A stretch of DNA of 60,000 nucleotides from Owenia fusiformis (GCA_903813345.2 CAIIXF020000005.1:2110001-2170000), one strand, 5' to 3'. Positions 36,779 through 51,700 are shown, counted from the stretch's first letter. Notes: a model not told the origin generated them from the sequence alone. Numbers and translations are program-made.

Positions 36779-39700
36779 ATGGGTACAGGAGCATCTAGAG
36801 ATGGTGAGGTGGAGGTGGGCCAAGCCAGTGGCCGTGCCAGTGTGGCCAGCAATGGGAGTAGACCACAATCCCGAGCTATGGGGCTCGGTGCAGGGGCCAG
36901 TCAGAGTATTGTCACCAGTGGATTAATAAAGAGTCAAGCTGCATTGTCGCAGACAGGAATGTCGTCACAGGGGGCCAGGGTTGGCTGGGCACACGTGAGG
37001 CAGGCCAATAGAGCCCTAGTGGCCTTGCAGAGGAGACAGAGAGGTGAGTGTGTGGGGGAGGCATCTTGTGGGCGTCAGCCGGCAGGGGACCTTTTTGAAT
37101 CATGTAATACCCAGAGGTCATCAGGTAGGGTGGGTACTTACTGATCTCCCCAGGGTTTTGTCAACAAGATGCAAACCCTATAGTGACCCATATGTCGGAG
37201 AGACTGACATACATAAGAGTCAATAAAAGAATATATAAAATATCTCAATAGTTCATCATTTTGACAGAATAACCTAGATGCGAGTAGAAATAATCTTGAT
37301 TTACGTCATTAAAAATTCAAAATTCAGTCAAAGTAATATCATATTTGAAATCTACATCTAAAATTACATCTAGAAATGTGGTTTTAAAAACTGTTAATCA
37401 ACTTTGAAAAATTAATTTTCTTTGAAAATGTGACTTCTAGCTCGGGGAGATTCCCCATAGACCCCATGCTATAAAATCACTAAAAATGAAATATCTTTTC
37501 TTTTAGTGGACAGATAATATATTGCTTTACTGGACATATTTTCATTAGTATAAGTATCAGACGCATAAGGGTTATATGAAAATTGAGCCACTTAAGTTGA
37601 TAATATTCAAGTTTAAGGGAACTTTCTTGTATACCTGCCATGTTAATTGACCCGAATCAGCCACCTGGTGGTGAAACTGGTAACTACCTACTCGCATTTG
37701 GGTAATTGGAGTAGTCTTTCTACAGGGTGTACCTGGTTTCTCTAATACTGGGAGATCACTGTATTTAATTATATTCACATGTTCAATGATAGCTTACTTA
37801 CAATGGGAACTTACTTGCCTAAATTTTGATGTTGCATCACATTCTCACTGCTTTACACAGCTATTTAGTATAATATTCCATTTTTCTATTTATTCCATCC
37901 ATTTTTACATAAACTAAGAAATTCTAGGGATTGTTTATTGACAGACTGAATAATTATCCATTAAATTATTTGTCTTGCAGAATTGAATTAAGTTACCAAT
38001 TGTAAAATACTAAGGAGAAAAATTATGATATGATATATAAATGAACTAATGATATTGTTAAAGTGAGCCAACTTCCATTTTAGCCATGACCTTAATAAAA
38101 TCATGGCTCTTCTAGAATCCCAATAATATAGCTTTCTTCAAAAATGTCTTGCCATGATGAAATGGTAGATTATTTTCATAATGGTACTAATACTTTATGT
38201 AATTGATCAGAACAAAGCTATATTGCTAAGTTTATCTGATAAAAACTGAATCTTGATAATTCCATTAAATACTAATAGACTAATGCAATCATTCCAGTGA
38301 ACACAAATTGATGTGTTTGCTTTCCTTAATTTCATCATTTCTTGATCTGAACTGGCAATGATAGAAAATACTGTATTTATGGTCTGATTATTTCATCATT
38401 AAAATTGATGAGGATTTTTTATTTGTAATTGATTGAAGAAACTAGTTCCTATGTTGCAATAAAGTTAATAAGAGATGCACAGTGGAACCTGTGGTTTAAA
38501 CACTTGTGAATCAATGTTCCTGACTAAGAGCTTAACTGCTCCTTTAGGAGACAATGGGAGATGTTAGTGTTGTTACATTGTCACACAAACCTTGTTATTT
38601 TGCTTTTAACTTTACTGAGAGTTAATTAACATTGATTTTATAAAGGTCAACATTTTAGAAGTCCAAGGTACGTCAATTGACAGCATGTTCAAACAGTTTT
38701 ACTTGTGAGTAACCCATTAGTGTGAAGTAAGACTGGAGCTTTTGTCATTTGCAACCTACCATAAATAATAATGTAGAAGCCAATAATGGATCCTAAATGT
38801 CAATGTTATATTATTCCATGATCATAAACAGAAATCTCTTCCAACTTTAGACAAAGAAATGAATGAAACGTGCTATATCTCTGTGATGTTGATGGAGCAC
38901 ATTGATTAACTGTCTGACCATTATTCATTTAATGGTGCCTTTTTAAAATGATTTTTCCAATAATCTTTTTTCTATATAAACAGAGATTACAAAAGATACC
39001 CGAGTTCTCATTGCTTGAGGATGTATTTACTGTATTTATGCCAATGTTGGTAAATATTAATAAACCAAGATTGTAATTATGTAGAACCAATTCTGAGATA
39101 CTTTTGTATTTTTTTAGTGAGATTTAGCAAAATATTTTTATTGGAAATGTTGAATGTGTATCTTATGATTCTTAGAAATATAATACACGATAAGGTTTAT
39201 TATCAAACAAACATCATGTGTTTATGTTAAGGAAAGAACCATGAAAATTAAAAATGTTTAACATTGATTTTAGTATGACATCAAAATGGTTTACTTAGCA
39301 TCATTTGTTCTACTTATGTCACAGTTTTTATTGCGAGACCTTCAATCATACATTCATTAATACAAATACAGTACTTGAACGGAAGATGCTATTTTCAGGT
39401 CAAACTAACCCTTTGTGGCTGACACTTAAAGAATAAGATATAATGTTGAAGCTGTGAGAGTAATTGTCTGTCTGACATCAACTGACATTTTATATAATTC
39501 ATGAAATCAATTTTATGTTTCACATTTCTAAGATTTGAATTGATTTTTTGATTATTTTCTTGATGGGACTATAGATAAATGAGATTAGAAATGTTTAAAT
39601 GATGACAGATGGACCATTTGATGGGATTATTACAATGCACAATGTGGTTCAGGGATAAAGACAATAATGACACAACTTTTTTTTTTATTTGTTCATGGAT

Positions 39701-42700
39701 TTCAATGAAATTTGCAGGGATTATAGTTTTAACATATTTAATTTTACTATTGTAGTTTCAGCTACAAGAGATTTGATTGGTTGATTCTGTGGTTGTTACA
39801 GCAACGTGAGTAGTGCCATTTTGAAATTTGAAATAAAAATGGATTGTGACTGATTGGTATTTATCTATGACAAACAGCAAAAAATCCTGGAAAATCCCAT
39901 TGAATATCATTAAAAAGCAATTGTTTGACTTCAAAACAAAACAATAGAAGAATGTTGTTATGGAGATGCACCAGGAAAGCTACAATTATGGAGTGAAAAT
40001 ATGAATATCATGCCAAATATAACACAGAAACTATATTACAGTTGTTCAACTTGCCCAGCCTTAGCGTTGCTGTGACAACCACAGAATTGACCAATCGAAT
40101 CCCTTGAAGCTGAAACTTCAAAAATAAATTGTTGAAACTTTAGGGTGATCATTCTGAGAATCGATCTGCCATTTCAATATTTTTCAACCAATTAACTTGA
40201 TATTTTCAGCAAATGTACATTTTTTATAATGTTTTATAATTTAACTAGAATATCATTCTTTTCTTTTGAAAATGTCAGTTTTACATATTATCTGCACAAG
40301 TACAAGATTGATTGCCATGTTTATATTTTACTGTTTTTTTTTTATGTTTTATAATGTTTAGTGTCAGCTGATTTGAACATCATGAGACAGTAGTTTGAAC
40401 TAAATTTTCATTTTCAAATAAATGTTGGATTATTTTAGACTTCAACAAGATGATCAGTGAGCAGAGCAAGTTTACTAGATATATGGGTGAGCTGGTGTGA
40501 CCCTGTAGGCTTTTATGTGTGATCCTATAGATTATATGTGATCTTGTAGGTCTATTCTGTATGTGTAATAATGCTGTTGGTCTGTATTTGTGACTAACAT
40601 GTATAACCCAGTATATGTGTGATATAGTGTAGTAGGGACTATATAATGTGACCCAGTAGGTTCATATACGTGACCCATTTTGTCCATATGTGTGACCCAA
40701 TAACTCTTTATGTGTGACTTGATAATTCTCTATGATTGACTCTATGTGTGATCCCTACTAATATACAAGTATATTTTATTTTGTTGTTTTCCTTACATCT
40801 TTATTAGAAATAAATGGTTCTTGCTTTATCAATCTATCTATATAACTTCCTGTATATCCGACTATATCATGACAGAGTATTATAATATATGTCATAATAA
40901 TGCTTTGAATAGTTTTTTATTTCAATTTACTTTTTTGTAAACACAGGCTGGTATCGAAACATTTGTCTGCTGTGACGGAGCATGTTATTTTTTTTATAAA
41001 AACACTAAGAATACTTCACAATTTATTTTTTAACTCACATGTTTCGTTATATCAAAGAAAATTACTCCATGTGATGGATATATCATTTGCGGATAACCTT
41101 CACTTCTGTTTGAAGTGCCATGACGCCAAGAGGAAAAGCTATTGGAAATGGCGCCGGAGTATCATACTCCTAAATATACCATTTCTTTTTTAACTTCTTA
41201 ATGGCACGATATAGTGACATTATAATATTTACATATGTTTTCAGCAAAACTCTGAGGATATTAATGAAATATTGATGTATTGGGTATTTGTATATATTGT
41301 ATATTTTTAACGTTTAATTTTTTGTCTGCTGTGATGGAGCAGTTGCAAATATGAACTGTGAAATTGCTCCATCACAGCGGACAAAATATTTGAACATAAT
41401 TTTTTATAAAATAAATTAAAAAGACATAATACATCCAGATCTCATTAATACATTCAGATTTATGCTGAAAACAAATGTAAATATTATCGTGTCACTACAT
41501 CAGGCCATTAAACAATTAATAAAGAAATGGTACATTTTAGAGTATGATACTCTGGCGCCGTTTTCAATAGATTTTACTCCTAGCGTTATTGGACTTCAAA
41601 CAGAATTGAAGGTTACGCACAAATGATATATCCATTGCATGGCGTAAGTAATTTTCACTGATATAACGAAACATATGAGTTAAAAAATAAATTGTGAAGT
41701 ATTCTTAGTGTTTTTATAAAAAATAATATGCTCTGTCACAGCGGACAAATGTTTCGATACCAGCCTGTGGTAAAGCTTAAGCTTGACAAGTTTAGATCTG
41801 AATATTGTGCCCCTGCCCTCACATAATACAGGCCTGTCTGTATTATGTATATACATTTCAGCTTTGTGTTTATGTAACTCTATCTATGTTAGTGTCTTTG
41901 AAATGTTGGTAATTGAACATTGGGATTTGACAGTCAGATTGTGTTTACCCTCAAATAGCTTAGGTGTGGTACAAATTGTTTAGCATACAAGGTGTGGTGC
42001 AGTCACTCTAGTTGTGTTACAGATTGTGTGGTATCCCAAGGTTAGTACAAACTGCGTGGCACTCTATGTGTTGTACAGACTTTACAGCACTTTAGGTGTG
42101 GTACAGACTGTGTGGTACTCCAAGTGTGAACCAGACTGTGTTTTCTTCTGTCTGTTGTTCAGCTACTAACTTTACTAATTATTCAAACACATGTGTCGCT
42201 AACATTTGTGAATTACAATAGTGATACTAGATTCAAGGATGAGAGAGAATCTCTGTTTTTCTCTAAATTTACACTTTATAATCTTAGTATTATTGTATGA
42301 ATTATCTTTCATATGTTTTTTTTATGTCACCACCAAAATTTGTGACATTGTTTTTTTGTGACAGCACTTTGTGATCGGAAGTTGGCATTTGTAACAAATG
42401 GCGGTGTCATTTTGCATGTTAATGCCTTGTATTGGCATGCTTGTATTAATTAATACTGCATGCACTTTGAATTAAAGTTTTAATAAATATTTACAAGAGA
42501 ACTGTTAAAACATGAATGTATTTAGTTATGTACCAGAAATACCCTCTTTACATTGGTTATATTCACTAAAAGCGTAATATTTAGAGGTTATGTCACTATA
42601 GCGTGAAATAGGCCTGAGTTCTCTCAATATAGGCTGACCTGGGGAGGCTCTATATTTGGGCAAAAACGAAGGCATATTTCACATCATAGTGACATAACTG

Positions 42701-45700
42701 ATGTATTATACCTTTATTCCCATGGCTACTTTGTTTCAGTGACATCAGTCACATAACTGTATGAGAGTAAAATTTGAAATGACACATGACGTCATGATAT
42801 TGTCATGGTTATCGTGCTATATCGGTGTAATTTGGCAATATCGGTAGATATAGTCTGCTTATTTTCCCATTGACTTCAATACAAAGTATGCTTCGCTAGA
42901 TACGTGTATGGTTTACACAGGAACATATGTTTTTAATTTTTTTTAATTAGACACAAGGTATTTGCTTAAAGATTTCATCTGAAGGTCAATGTACATGTAT
43001 ATATGTTTATGGATTGCTTTCATCATTTTTGATGTTATGAATTGATTGTTTTGCAGAAAGGAACTCTTTCACCAAAGTGCTTATTGGGAGAGGAGGTTTC
43101 TCAGAGCAGAATGTGGCAGTAACTGAGGGGCAGGTAAGAGATATTTGTGTTATCCTATATGAGGTAAGAGATATTGATGTTATCCTATAAGAGATTTTGA
43201 TAAATACAAATGTAGGTTTGTTTGATGAATATGTTCATAAACAGACAGATAAAGTTCCATTGATACCATATAATTGACTGTTGCACCCAATGTGTACAAA
43301 ATTTTACAAAATCTCTTCATAATCGAAAACACTTCTGATTTTGATTAAATTGCTCCATTTAATGTTCTATGAAATGTTCTAGGTGGTAGTGTTCCTCTGG
43401 AACGACCCAACCTGTAATGCTGGCTTCAATGTCGTTCAGGTATGTGATTGACATTTATCAAAACAGTCTAAACATGTAGTCAGTATAGTCCTGTAGACTA
43501 GGTGTATAGTCCAGGACAGGTAGTCCAGGTGTATGGTCCAGAAACAGGTGTTTTGTACACGTATATACTTTCAGACTGCATCCTTCCAACATGTAATTGG
43601 TGTCGTACTATGATGTCAGGTACTTGGTATGATTACTTCAGACTAAATATTATATTGTTTCTGTAGGTTGTGCATGATGGAGAAAAGTTTACCCCTGTGA
43701 TTGGAGGTTACAATAGTGGCTCGCCCTGTAAGAAAGGATTCTTTGAGGTCCAGTTTAACATGGAGGGCGAATTCAAGTTTGTCAGGTAGGAATATAACAT
43801 CTATTGCAATATTTGATAAATGATGTTGGGTACATTGCCTGGAGGTTTTTCACAAAGGGATTGCATGTTAATTCTCCATTTCGCTGTTCGCTCTTTGAAT
43901 CAGAACGTTCGCATATATGGTGCATATATGTACTCAAAAAGGACAAAATTTGATTGGTCAATATTTTTCAACGATGCATTTCGTGTAGCTATTTGTGAGA
44001 CCCGAAAGTTCTAAATCAAATTAATTACGCAATTTTGTTTTTACACCCGCAAGCTAAATAAAAAAATGACACCATCGGAATTCTTCTTCTTTGTCATTGA
44101 ATTAATAGTCAGTATACCAGATTTAATCAATAAAAGATTATACAATTAACAACAAAATTCGGAAACGAGTATGTAAGATTTGCTTTCGAACCACTAAACT
44201 TGACCTAGATAATAGCGACGTGTCTTCTTTGGTCAAATGCTCAGTTGTTTGTGGGTTTTCAACGTAACTCTATAATGTAATATGAAGATGAGTACTTTTA
44301 TTCAGTTGTTGCATCGATGTTACAGTTTGTAGTGCGGTAATATTGGCATGAACGTGTTGAAAGTCGAATGGAATTGCTTTTTCCAATATGGCGACTAGTC
44401 ACGTGACTTCTTCTCTTCCGGAATATACTCCCATTTTCAATCATTGTTTTCACCCCGTTAGGAGCCAATAAAATGAAAAAAAATATATGTTATATAAAGA
44501 TTATTAAAAGACTAATTGTTTCTGATAGTTTGTTTTCTCCGATCGCATGGAGATTCGATCGAAAATATCGCTTGAAAAATGGGTATGAAAATCCCCATGT
44601 TAAACCAACGGGGAAAAACAAGGTAGAAAAATTTTGTTCCCCCGCGAACTGCATCATGGGAAATATTTTGACCTTATAAGGAAAAACTTTCGCGCCATCT
44701 TTATTAGAGATTCAATACTACCGAATCCGCGATTTTAAGAATTGTCATCCTGAAGTAAAATACAAGTTAAAGTTGGAACCTTTTTGAGTTAGAAAGATGG
44801 GAGGTTCTTTGACAAACATTTTCATATGCTTGATTGGGACTTGGGACTAATAAACATATGTGTCATATAGACTAATATGTATGTTTTCATATATCCAATT
44901 TATATATAACAGTAGAACCCTTGTAAGTGGAACACCCTTGAGACCACTAAAAAGTGTTCCACCTGGGAGGTGTTCCACTTTCAGAGGTTCATTAACATGG
45001 GACTTTAAACACATGGTTCCACTTGAGGGGTTCCATTTACAGAGGTGTTCCACTTACCAGGTTCTTCTGTATTCACATTCAGTCTGTGATTTTAGTTCTG
45101 GCCTCCGCTGTACGCCACTTACCATCAATGTAGGGGCTAAACAGGACATTAAGGCAGAGGTGACTGACACAGGATTTTCACCCCGTGTGATCCACATAGA
45201 TGAACGTCATGCTATCAAGTGGACGTGGGCAAAGTGTGATGTCCCGCACACTGTCTACGAGGTGAAACACTGCAATAGACACTCTGGACTACTCAAGGTT
45301 GAGAACAAGAAAGACGCGTAAGTTATTCATGTTACCATATAGTTTATGGATCTTTTATAGGTACACTGTACAACATAAGTAGGAGATCATGAATTAATAA
45401 GGAAGTGCTCTGATGCTCTAACTTTAATTACAAACAAAATAGATTAACACATATTGTATAAAATGTATGAGCCAAGTGATATGGTTAACTTTGGATGATT
45501 TAAATGGAGTTATTCAGGTACCATTGAAATCCCAAAAGTACATTCAACATCTTTTTAAGCTATTCTGCTGATAGTGATAGATGTATTATAAAGTATTGTT
45601 AAATATTTAATTATTGGAAAATTTCTAATTGAACATATTGGTTATATGTTGATTGTCCAAGAGCATGCAAATCAGGTCTCTGTGGGGGAAATGTCTACAT

Positions 45701-48700
45701 GTATACTTACAATTACTTAATATTTCTGCTCATTCTATTTTTTATTCAAGGCTCACATATAATCATTCAAGTATATTTATCTAAAACCGTCATGCAGTAA
45801 TTACACATTTGGAGCTGGGGGGGGGGGGGGGGGGGGGGTTAAACAATGACGGTTCTTTAAAATATTTATTTTCATCTTCATGAAATATGTAATGTCTTCT
45901 ATGTTTCAATTTTCAAGAACATTCAAGATGAGAGCATAATAACCTGATATTTTATGATTCATTTATTGGTCTGTTCTCCATACACGCTGGGATGTGTGTT
46001 TACTGTAATTTGAATCTTCCATTTCATGCTCCTTTCTTCTGAGGTGTAAATTATTTATTTGAAGAGGAGTTTCCATGCAATGCAACAATGACCTATTTGT
46101 GCCAAGCTGAATTTCTCTATTTATGTGGAATGCTCAATGACTTGAAATCACGAATACTTTTATTCATCACAACAATCGTATCGCCATGGTAATAACATTT
46201 TATTATTTTATGGTTATTAAAGTGGAATTTGTCTCACAGTAACTTGGAGATAAGCAATGATTTGTTTTTACTTGCAGGATAGCTACACAATCTGGAAGCT
46301 TCAGGCATGAGTTCAGGTAGGTTTTAATCTGAGTCTAATCCCTGGGGCCCTGGCCCTGGGGTTTATTCTGTTCTAGATAATCCAAGTCTAATCCCCTGAG
46401 TATATACTTATTAAAAGAGTATCCAGTTCTACTGTTCCAGTCCCCAAGGTATATTATATGTATATTTAGAATTATACAATTTTGTCATAATTAGATCCAG
46501 AATTTCTATGATTTTAATGTCGCAGTATATTTAACAATTCTACAACTATATTCTGTTAAATTCTATAGTTATATGCCCTTCAATTCTATAGCTATATTCT
46601 GTCCAGTTCTATAGCTATATGTCCTTCAATTTTATCCATATTCCCTTCAATTCTATAGCTATATGCCCTTCAATTCTATAGCTACATCCTGTTAAATTTT
46701 ATGTTTATATGCCCTTCAATGCTATAGCTATATTCTGTTAAATTCTATAGTTATATGCCCTTCAATTCTATAGCTATATTCTGTCCAGTTCTATGGCTAT
46801 ATGCCCTTCAATTTTATCCATATTTGCTTCAATTCTAAAGCTATATACCTTTCAATTCTATAGCTACAATGGATATGCCCTTCAATTCTATAGCTACTTC
46901 CTGTTAAATTCTATGTTTATATGCCCTTCAATTCTATAGCTATATTCTGTTAAATTCTATAGTTATATGCCCTTTAATTCTATAGCTGCATTCTGTTAAA
47001 TTCTATAGTTATATGCCCTTCAATTCTATAGCTATATTCTGTTAAATTCTATGTTTATATGCCCTTCAATTCTATAGCTATATTCTGTTAAATTCTATAG
47101 TTATATGCCCTTCAATTCTATAGCTATATTCTGTTAAATTCTATAGTTATATGCCCTTCAATTCTATAGCTATACTCTATTAAATTCTATAGTTATATAC
47201 CCTTCAATTCTATAGCTACATTCTGTTAAATTCTATGTTTATATGCCCTTCAATTCTATAGCTATATTCTGTTAAATTCTATAGTTATATGCCCTTCAAT
47301 TCTATAGCTATATTCTGTTAAATACTATGTTTATATGCCCTTCAATTCTATAGCTATATTCTGTTAAATTCTATAGTTATATGCCCTTCAATTCTATAGC
47401 TACATTCTGTTAAATTCTATGTTTATATGCCCTTCAATTCTATAGCTATATTCTGTTAAATTCTATAGTTATATGCCCTTCAATTCTATAGCTATATTCT
47501 GTTAAATTCTATGTTTATATGCCCTTCAATTCTATAGCTATATTCTGTTAAATTCTAAAGTTATATGCCCTTCAATTCTATAGCTATATTCTGTTAAATT
47601 CTATAGTTATATGCCCTTCAATTCTATAGCTATACTCTATTAAATTCTATATTTATATGCCCTTCAATTCTATAACTATATTCTGTTAAATTCTATAGTT
47701 ATATGCCCTTCAATTCTATAGCTATACTCTTTTAAATTCTATATTTATATGCCCTTCAATTCTATAACTATATTCTGTTAAATTCTATATTTATATTCCC
47801 TTGTGTTAAATTCTATATTTATATTCCCTTCTGTTAAATTCTATGGTTATATGCCCTTCAATTCTATAGCTATACTCTGTCCAGTTCTATAGCTATATGT
47901 CCTTCAATTTTATCCATATTCCCTTCAATTCTATAGCTATATGCCTTCAATTCTATAGTTATTTTTCCCTCTTTCCCTTCAGTTCCTCTCGATATAGTAT
48001 ACCTATTTGCTGTTCAGTTCTGTAGCTGCAATGTTTATATAACGTTTGAGGTGAATATGTTATTTACTCCTCAAATTCAGAATAACATTTCTGATAAAAT
48101 AATCTCATCTACTTATATTTTCAGACAATCTGGTATTTATTACATGCAAACTGAGGGTTTGATGATGGGGGAGACGCACTTATGTGTGGTGCACGTGAGA
48201 GAATGCCCTAGGTATGTACTAGCTAGTATGTAACACATGTAATGAAGTAAAATAACTAGAATTGTTATAATGACTCAGACTTAGTAAATGAATATGAGTT
48301 TGAGCTAAACCAGTATTAAATTGTACATGCATTTTGAAAACTGAATTTTCTGAGAGCCTTGTGTAAACATATACATTTAAGTTAAGGTAAAGCTTCAATG
48401 TCCATTGCACAGTCAGTCCGTGCATCTCCGATGCCAAAAACGAAAAAAATGAATAAAACATCAATTTGAGCACTGGGTTTTGAATGAGTTTTAAATTTTA
48501 TACCCCGAGAAACCTGACATAATCTAATTTTTTTCATTTTTTAACCATGCACAATACATTTTCTTGATCTCGTATCATATGACACACTGTTGATCTATCA
48601 AGACATTATTGTGCAATATGAGTCATTAGAATAATAATATTTCTCTACTGATTCATAATATTCAAAGTCATAAGACAAGTTTTCTCTCAAGATCTGGCTG

Positions 48701-51700
48701 GTGAATTTTCATAAATATTGTCAAATTAATTTTCATTTCATAGAATGATCAAAATTTTCTTTAATTTTAACATATTTTGTATTCATCAGTATACCTTTTA
48801 CCTACACAGTTTTCAAGAAAATCTGAATTGTAGGTTGAGATACTGGATCATACAGTTAACCTAATGATTCAAACTGTTGAATGGAGAAGTCAAATTGACC
48901 ATGTATTACGACTGTGAATGTTCTATATTTCAGAGAGCATCAGGTTGAGATATTGGATCGTACATTTAACCCAATGATTCTGCTCATAGATGAGGGAGAC
49001 CGAGTATGGTTCCAGTGGGACAAAGTAAAGGTAAGAATATTTATAAAATATATACTGCATAACTCACTGGTCAGTTAAGTGAAGGTAACGGCTGGAACCT
49101 TTGCATCTAAGATGGCGGACAGTAATTGTCGATTTCGATATTTTTTGTTTTCATTGAATTAAACAATCTTATAGTTGACGTTATACTTTGATATTTGAGC
49201 TGAATCAGGCTTATATGACATGGGAACTATGGAGTATGATAATTTGTTCATATATTGTGTGTGGCCGCCACAATTCAACAATATCTCCCACCGCTTAAGG
49301 GAAGGTAACTGAAAATAATATGGTCATGTTACTTTTCAATACGTGGTGACTACATCTTATCTCTCCATTATTAACTTCATAACATTACCGCATTACCGCA
49401 TCACAGCATATCAGTTATCTTATCTGTAAAAACAAAATACCAGTTACCTCCCCTTAAGCGATGGAAGATATCTTTGAACCATGTTGCCTACGCATGGTAT
49501 ATGAACAAATGGTCATGCTACAGAGTTTCCATGTCATATAAGCCTGATATAGTTCAAATATCAATGCATTATGTCAAAGATAATTTGGTTTAATTCAATG
49601 AAGACAAAAAATATTGAAATCAACACTTACCGTCCGCCATCTTATATGCGAAGGTTACAGCCGTTAGTTTCTCTTGACCAGTGATAACTAATTGGAGTGA
49701 ATCAAGATATTTTAGGTCATGTTGAGTAATGACATCAATCAGAGGGGATGGTGAAGTTAACTCTTATGAGTTCCAATTGATGCTGCTTTAATTGAACCCA
49801 TTAACTAGTTTTTGACTAGACCCAGGTAAAACTGGAGGGCCAGTTCAACTGCAGCTTGAGATGTCTTGTATAAACCTTTCCAAACAGAATGATGTGATTT
49901 CCCAGCTTATGGATCACCTGACCTGACTGTAATTATGAATATATATAGGGTGTCTCAAAAAATGTACCCAAAAGTATATCAACACCATAGACAAACCAAT
50001 CAATATTTTCAGACATTTTTTGCATGGTCTTGTAGATAAAAGATGAAAGTTTTTTTCCCCTATACACAGTTTTTAATTCAGTTTTGCCTTTTTGATACTT
50101 TAACCCGTTACCTTTTACACCACATATTCAATGTAATGTCATATTTCGATGACAGTCTGCATCCTTACTACTACATTGTTCATCACATTTGATATTTCTG
50201 GTGGAATGTTTTGATTTCTGTTCGGATGCTGGTCTTAAGTTGTTCTAGGTCTCTTAGCTTGGGTTTAGCATAAAAATGGTCCTTCAAATAGCCTCAGAGA
50301 AAAAGCATGGGCCGTCGAATATGGTGAATAGGGAGGCCCTCACAATGTCTTATAGCCCCCTTATACAGAGAGGTCAGAGGTTCAAGAAACTGCATTGGTT
50401 GGGATTCTAGTGTAGCTTTTGTTGTGTGTATCAATTTGAGACCACTGTGTTATCATTTGGATATCATTTGGTCTCTAGGCTAGCCTGCCTAACTCTGGAA
50501 GGTAACTCCTGAATCATTTGCCGATAATTGACCTGATTATCTGTGTTTGTTCTGCCATCGTCATCCTCAAACATCTTTCTCTGTGGCTATTTGAAGGAGT
50601 GTTTTAATGCTCATTCCAAGCAAAAAGACGTATAACAACTTAAGGGCAACATCCAAAGGGAAATCTAAAACATTTCACCGGAATTATTATCAAATGTGAT
50701 GAACAATGTAGCAGTAAGTATACAGGCTGTCATCAAAATATGAGGTTACATCGATTTTGTGATGTAAAAGGTAAAGGGTTAAAGCATCAAAAATACAAGA
50801 CTGAAATAAAAATGGTGTATTGGGGAGAAAACTTTCATGTTTTGGCTACATGACCATGCAAAAAATGTCTGAAAATATTGATTGGTTTATCTGTGCTCTT
50901 GATATACTTTTGGGTACATTTTTTTGAGACACCCTGTATATGAATACTTTTCCATATTTTATAGTGTAAGAAGCCCCACAACCCTTACCAGATCCATCAC
51001 CCAAGTATGGAGCATGATGACGATGTCGCCTACTTGCCTGTCAAAGATGGCTTCAAGTGGACACAACCAACGTAAGAAGAAAATGCTATGTCACATAATT
51101 TAAGGAATTACTCTCATGAAATAATGTCCCTGGTTATTGATTTCGATATTGAATAGGGATACTTAAAGCTACCTTATCCTTCATTATTTTGCCTTATTGT
51201 GGTTACATTCGTTTTGTTGTTATAGTCCCCTTTGAATCCTCAGTTTAAGCTTTCATCGTATGATCTGTAAAATGAAGCCTTCTGATTGGTCAGTTCTTGT
51301 GCTGTACCGATCTGTATTGCTACTGAGATTGTCCCCATTGATCATCTCCGTCGCAATACAGAAAATATTGGTACGGAGGGGACATTCTCAGTGGCAATAC
51401 AGATGATCACACGATAAAAACATTATTGAATGATTTGAAGTGCAGCACAGGATATATTTTGCTCTTGATATTCTGTATTGGCACTCGACTTTGTCTCGAG
51501 CAGAATATATCATGTATTGCACTTAAAATCATTCAATAACTTATAGTATTTATATCAAATAGTTATAAATGTTTTTTCTAATTTTTTAGGAAATGTGGGT
51601 TGTTATCCAAAGAATTCTTTGAACCAGGTGTGTACTTTTTCTCAGACCAGAACTTCCAAGAAGCTGCTGAGTACATAGGAACCATCTTGGTGAAACCTAA

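Noticed and set aside
44038-44800. Promoter-like GC patches with CACGTGAC and CTTCCGG in the intron before exon 6
   Set aside because: Suggestive of an internal promoter, but no associated exon or start could be found, and such patches also occur in transposon ends here.
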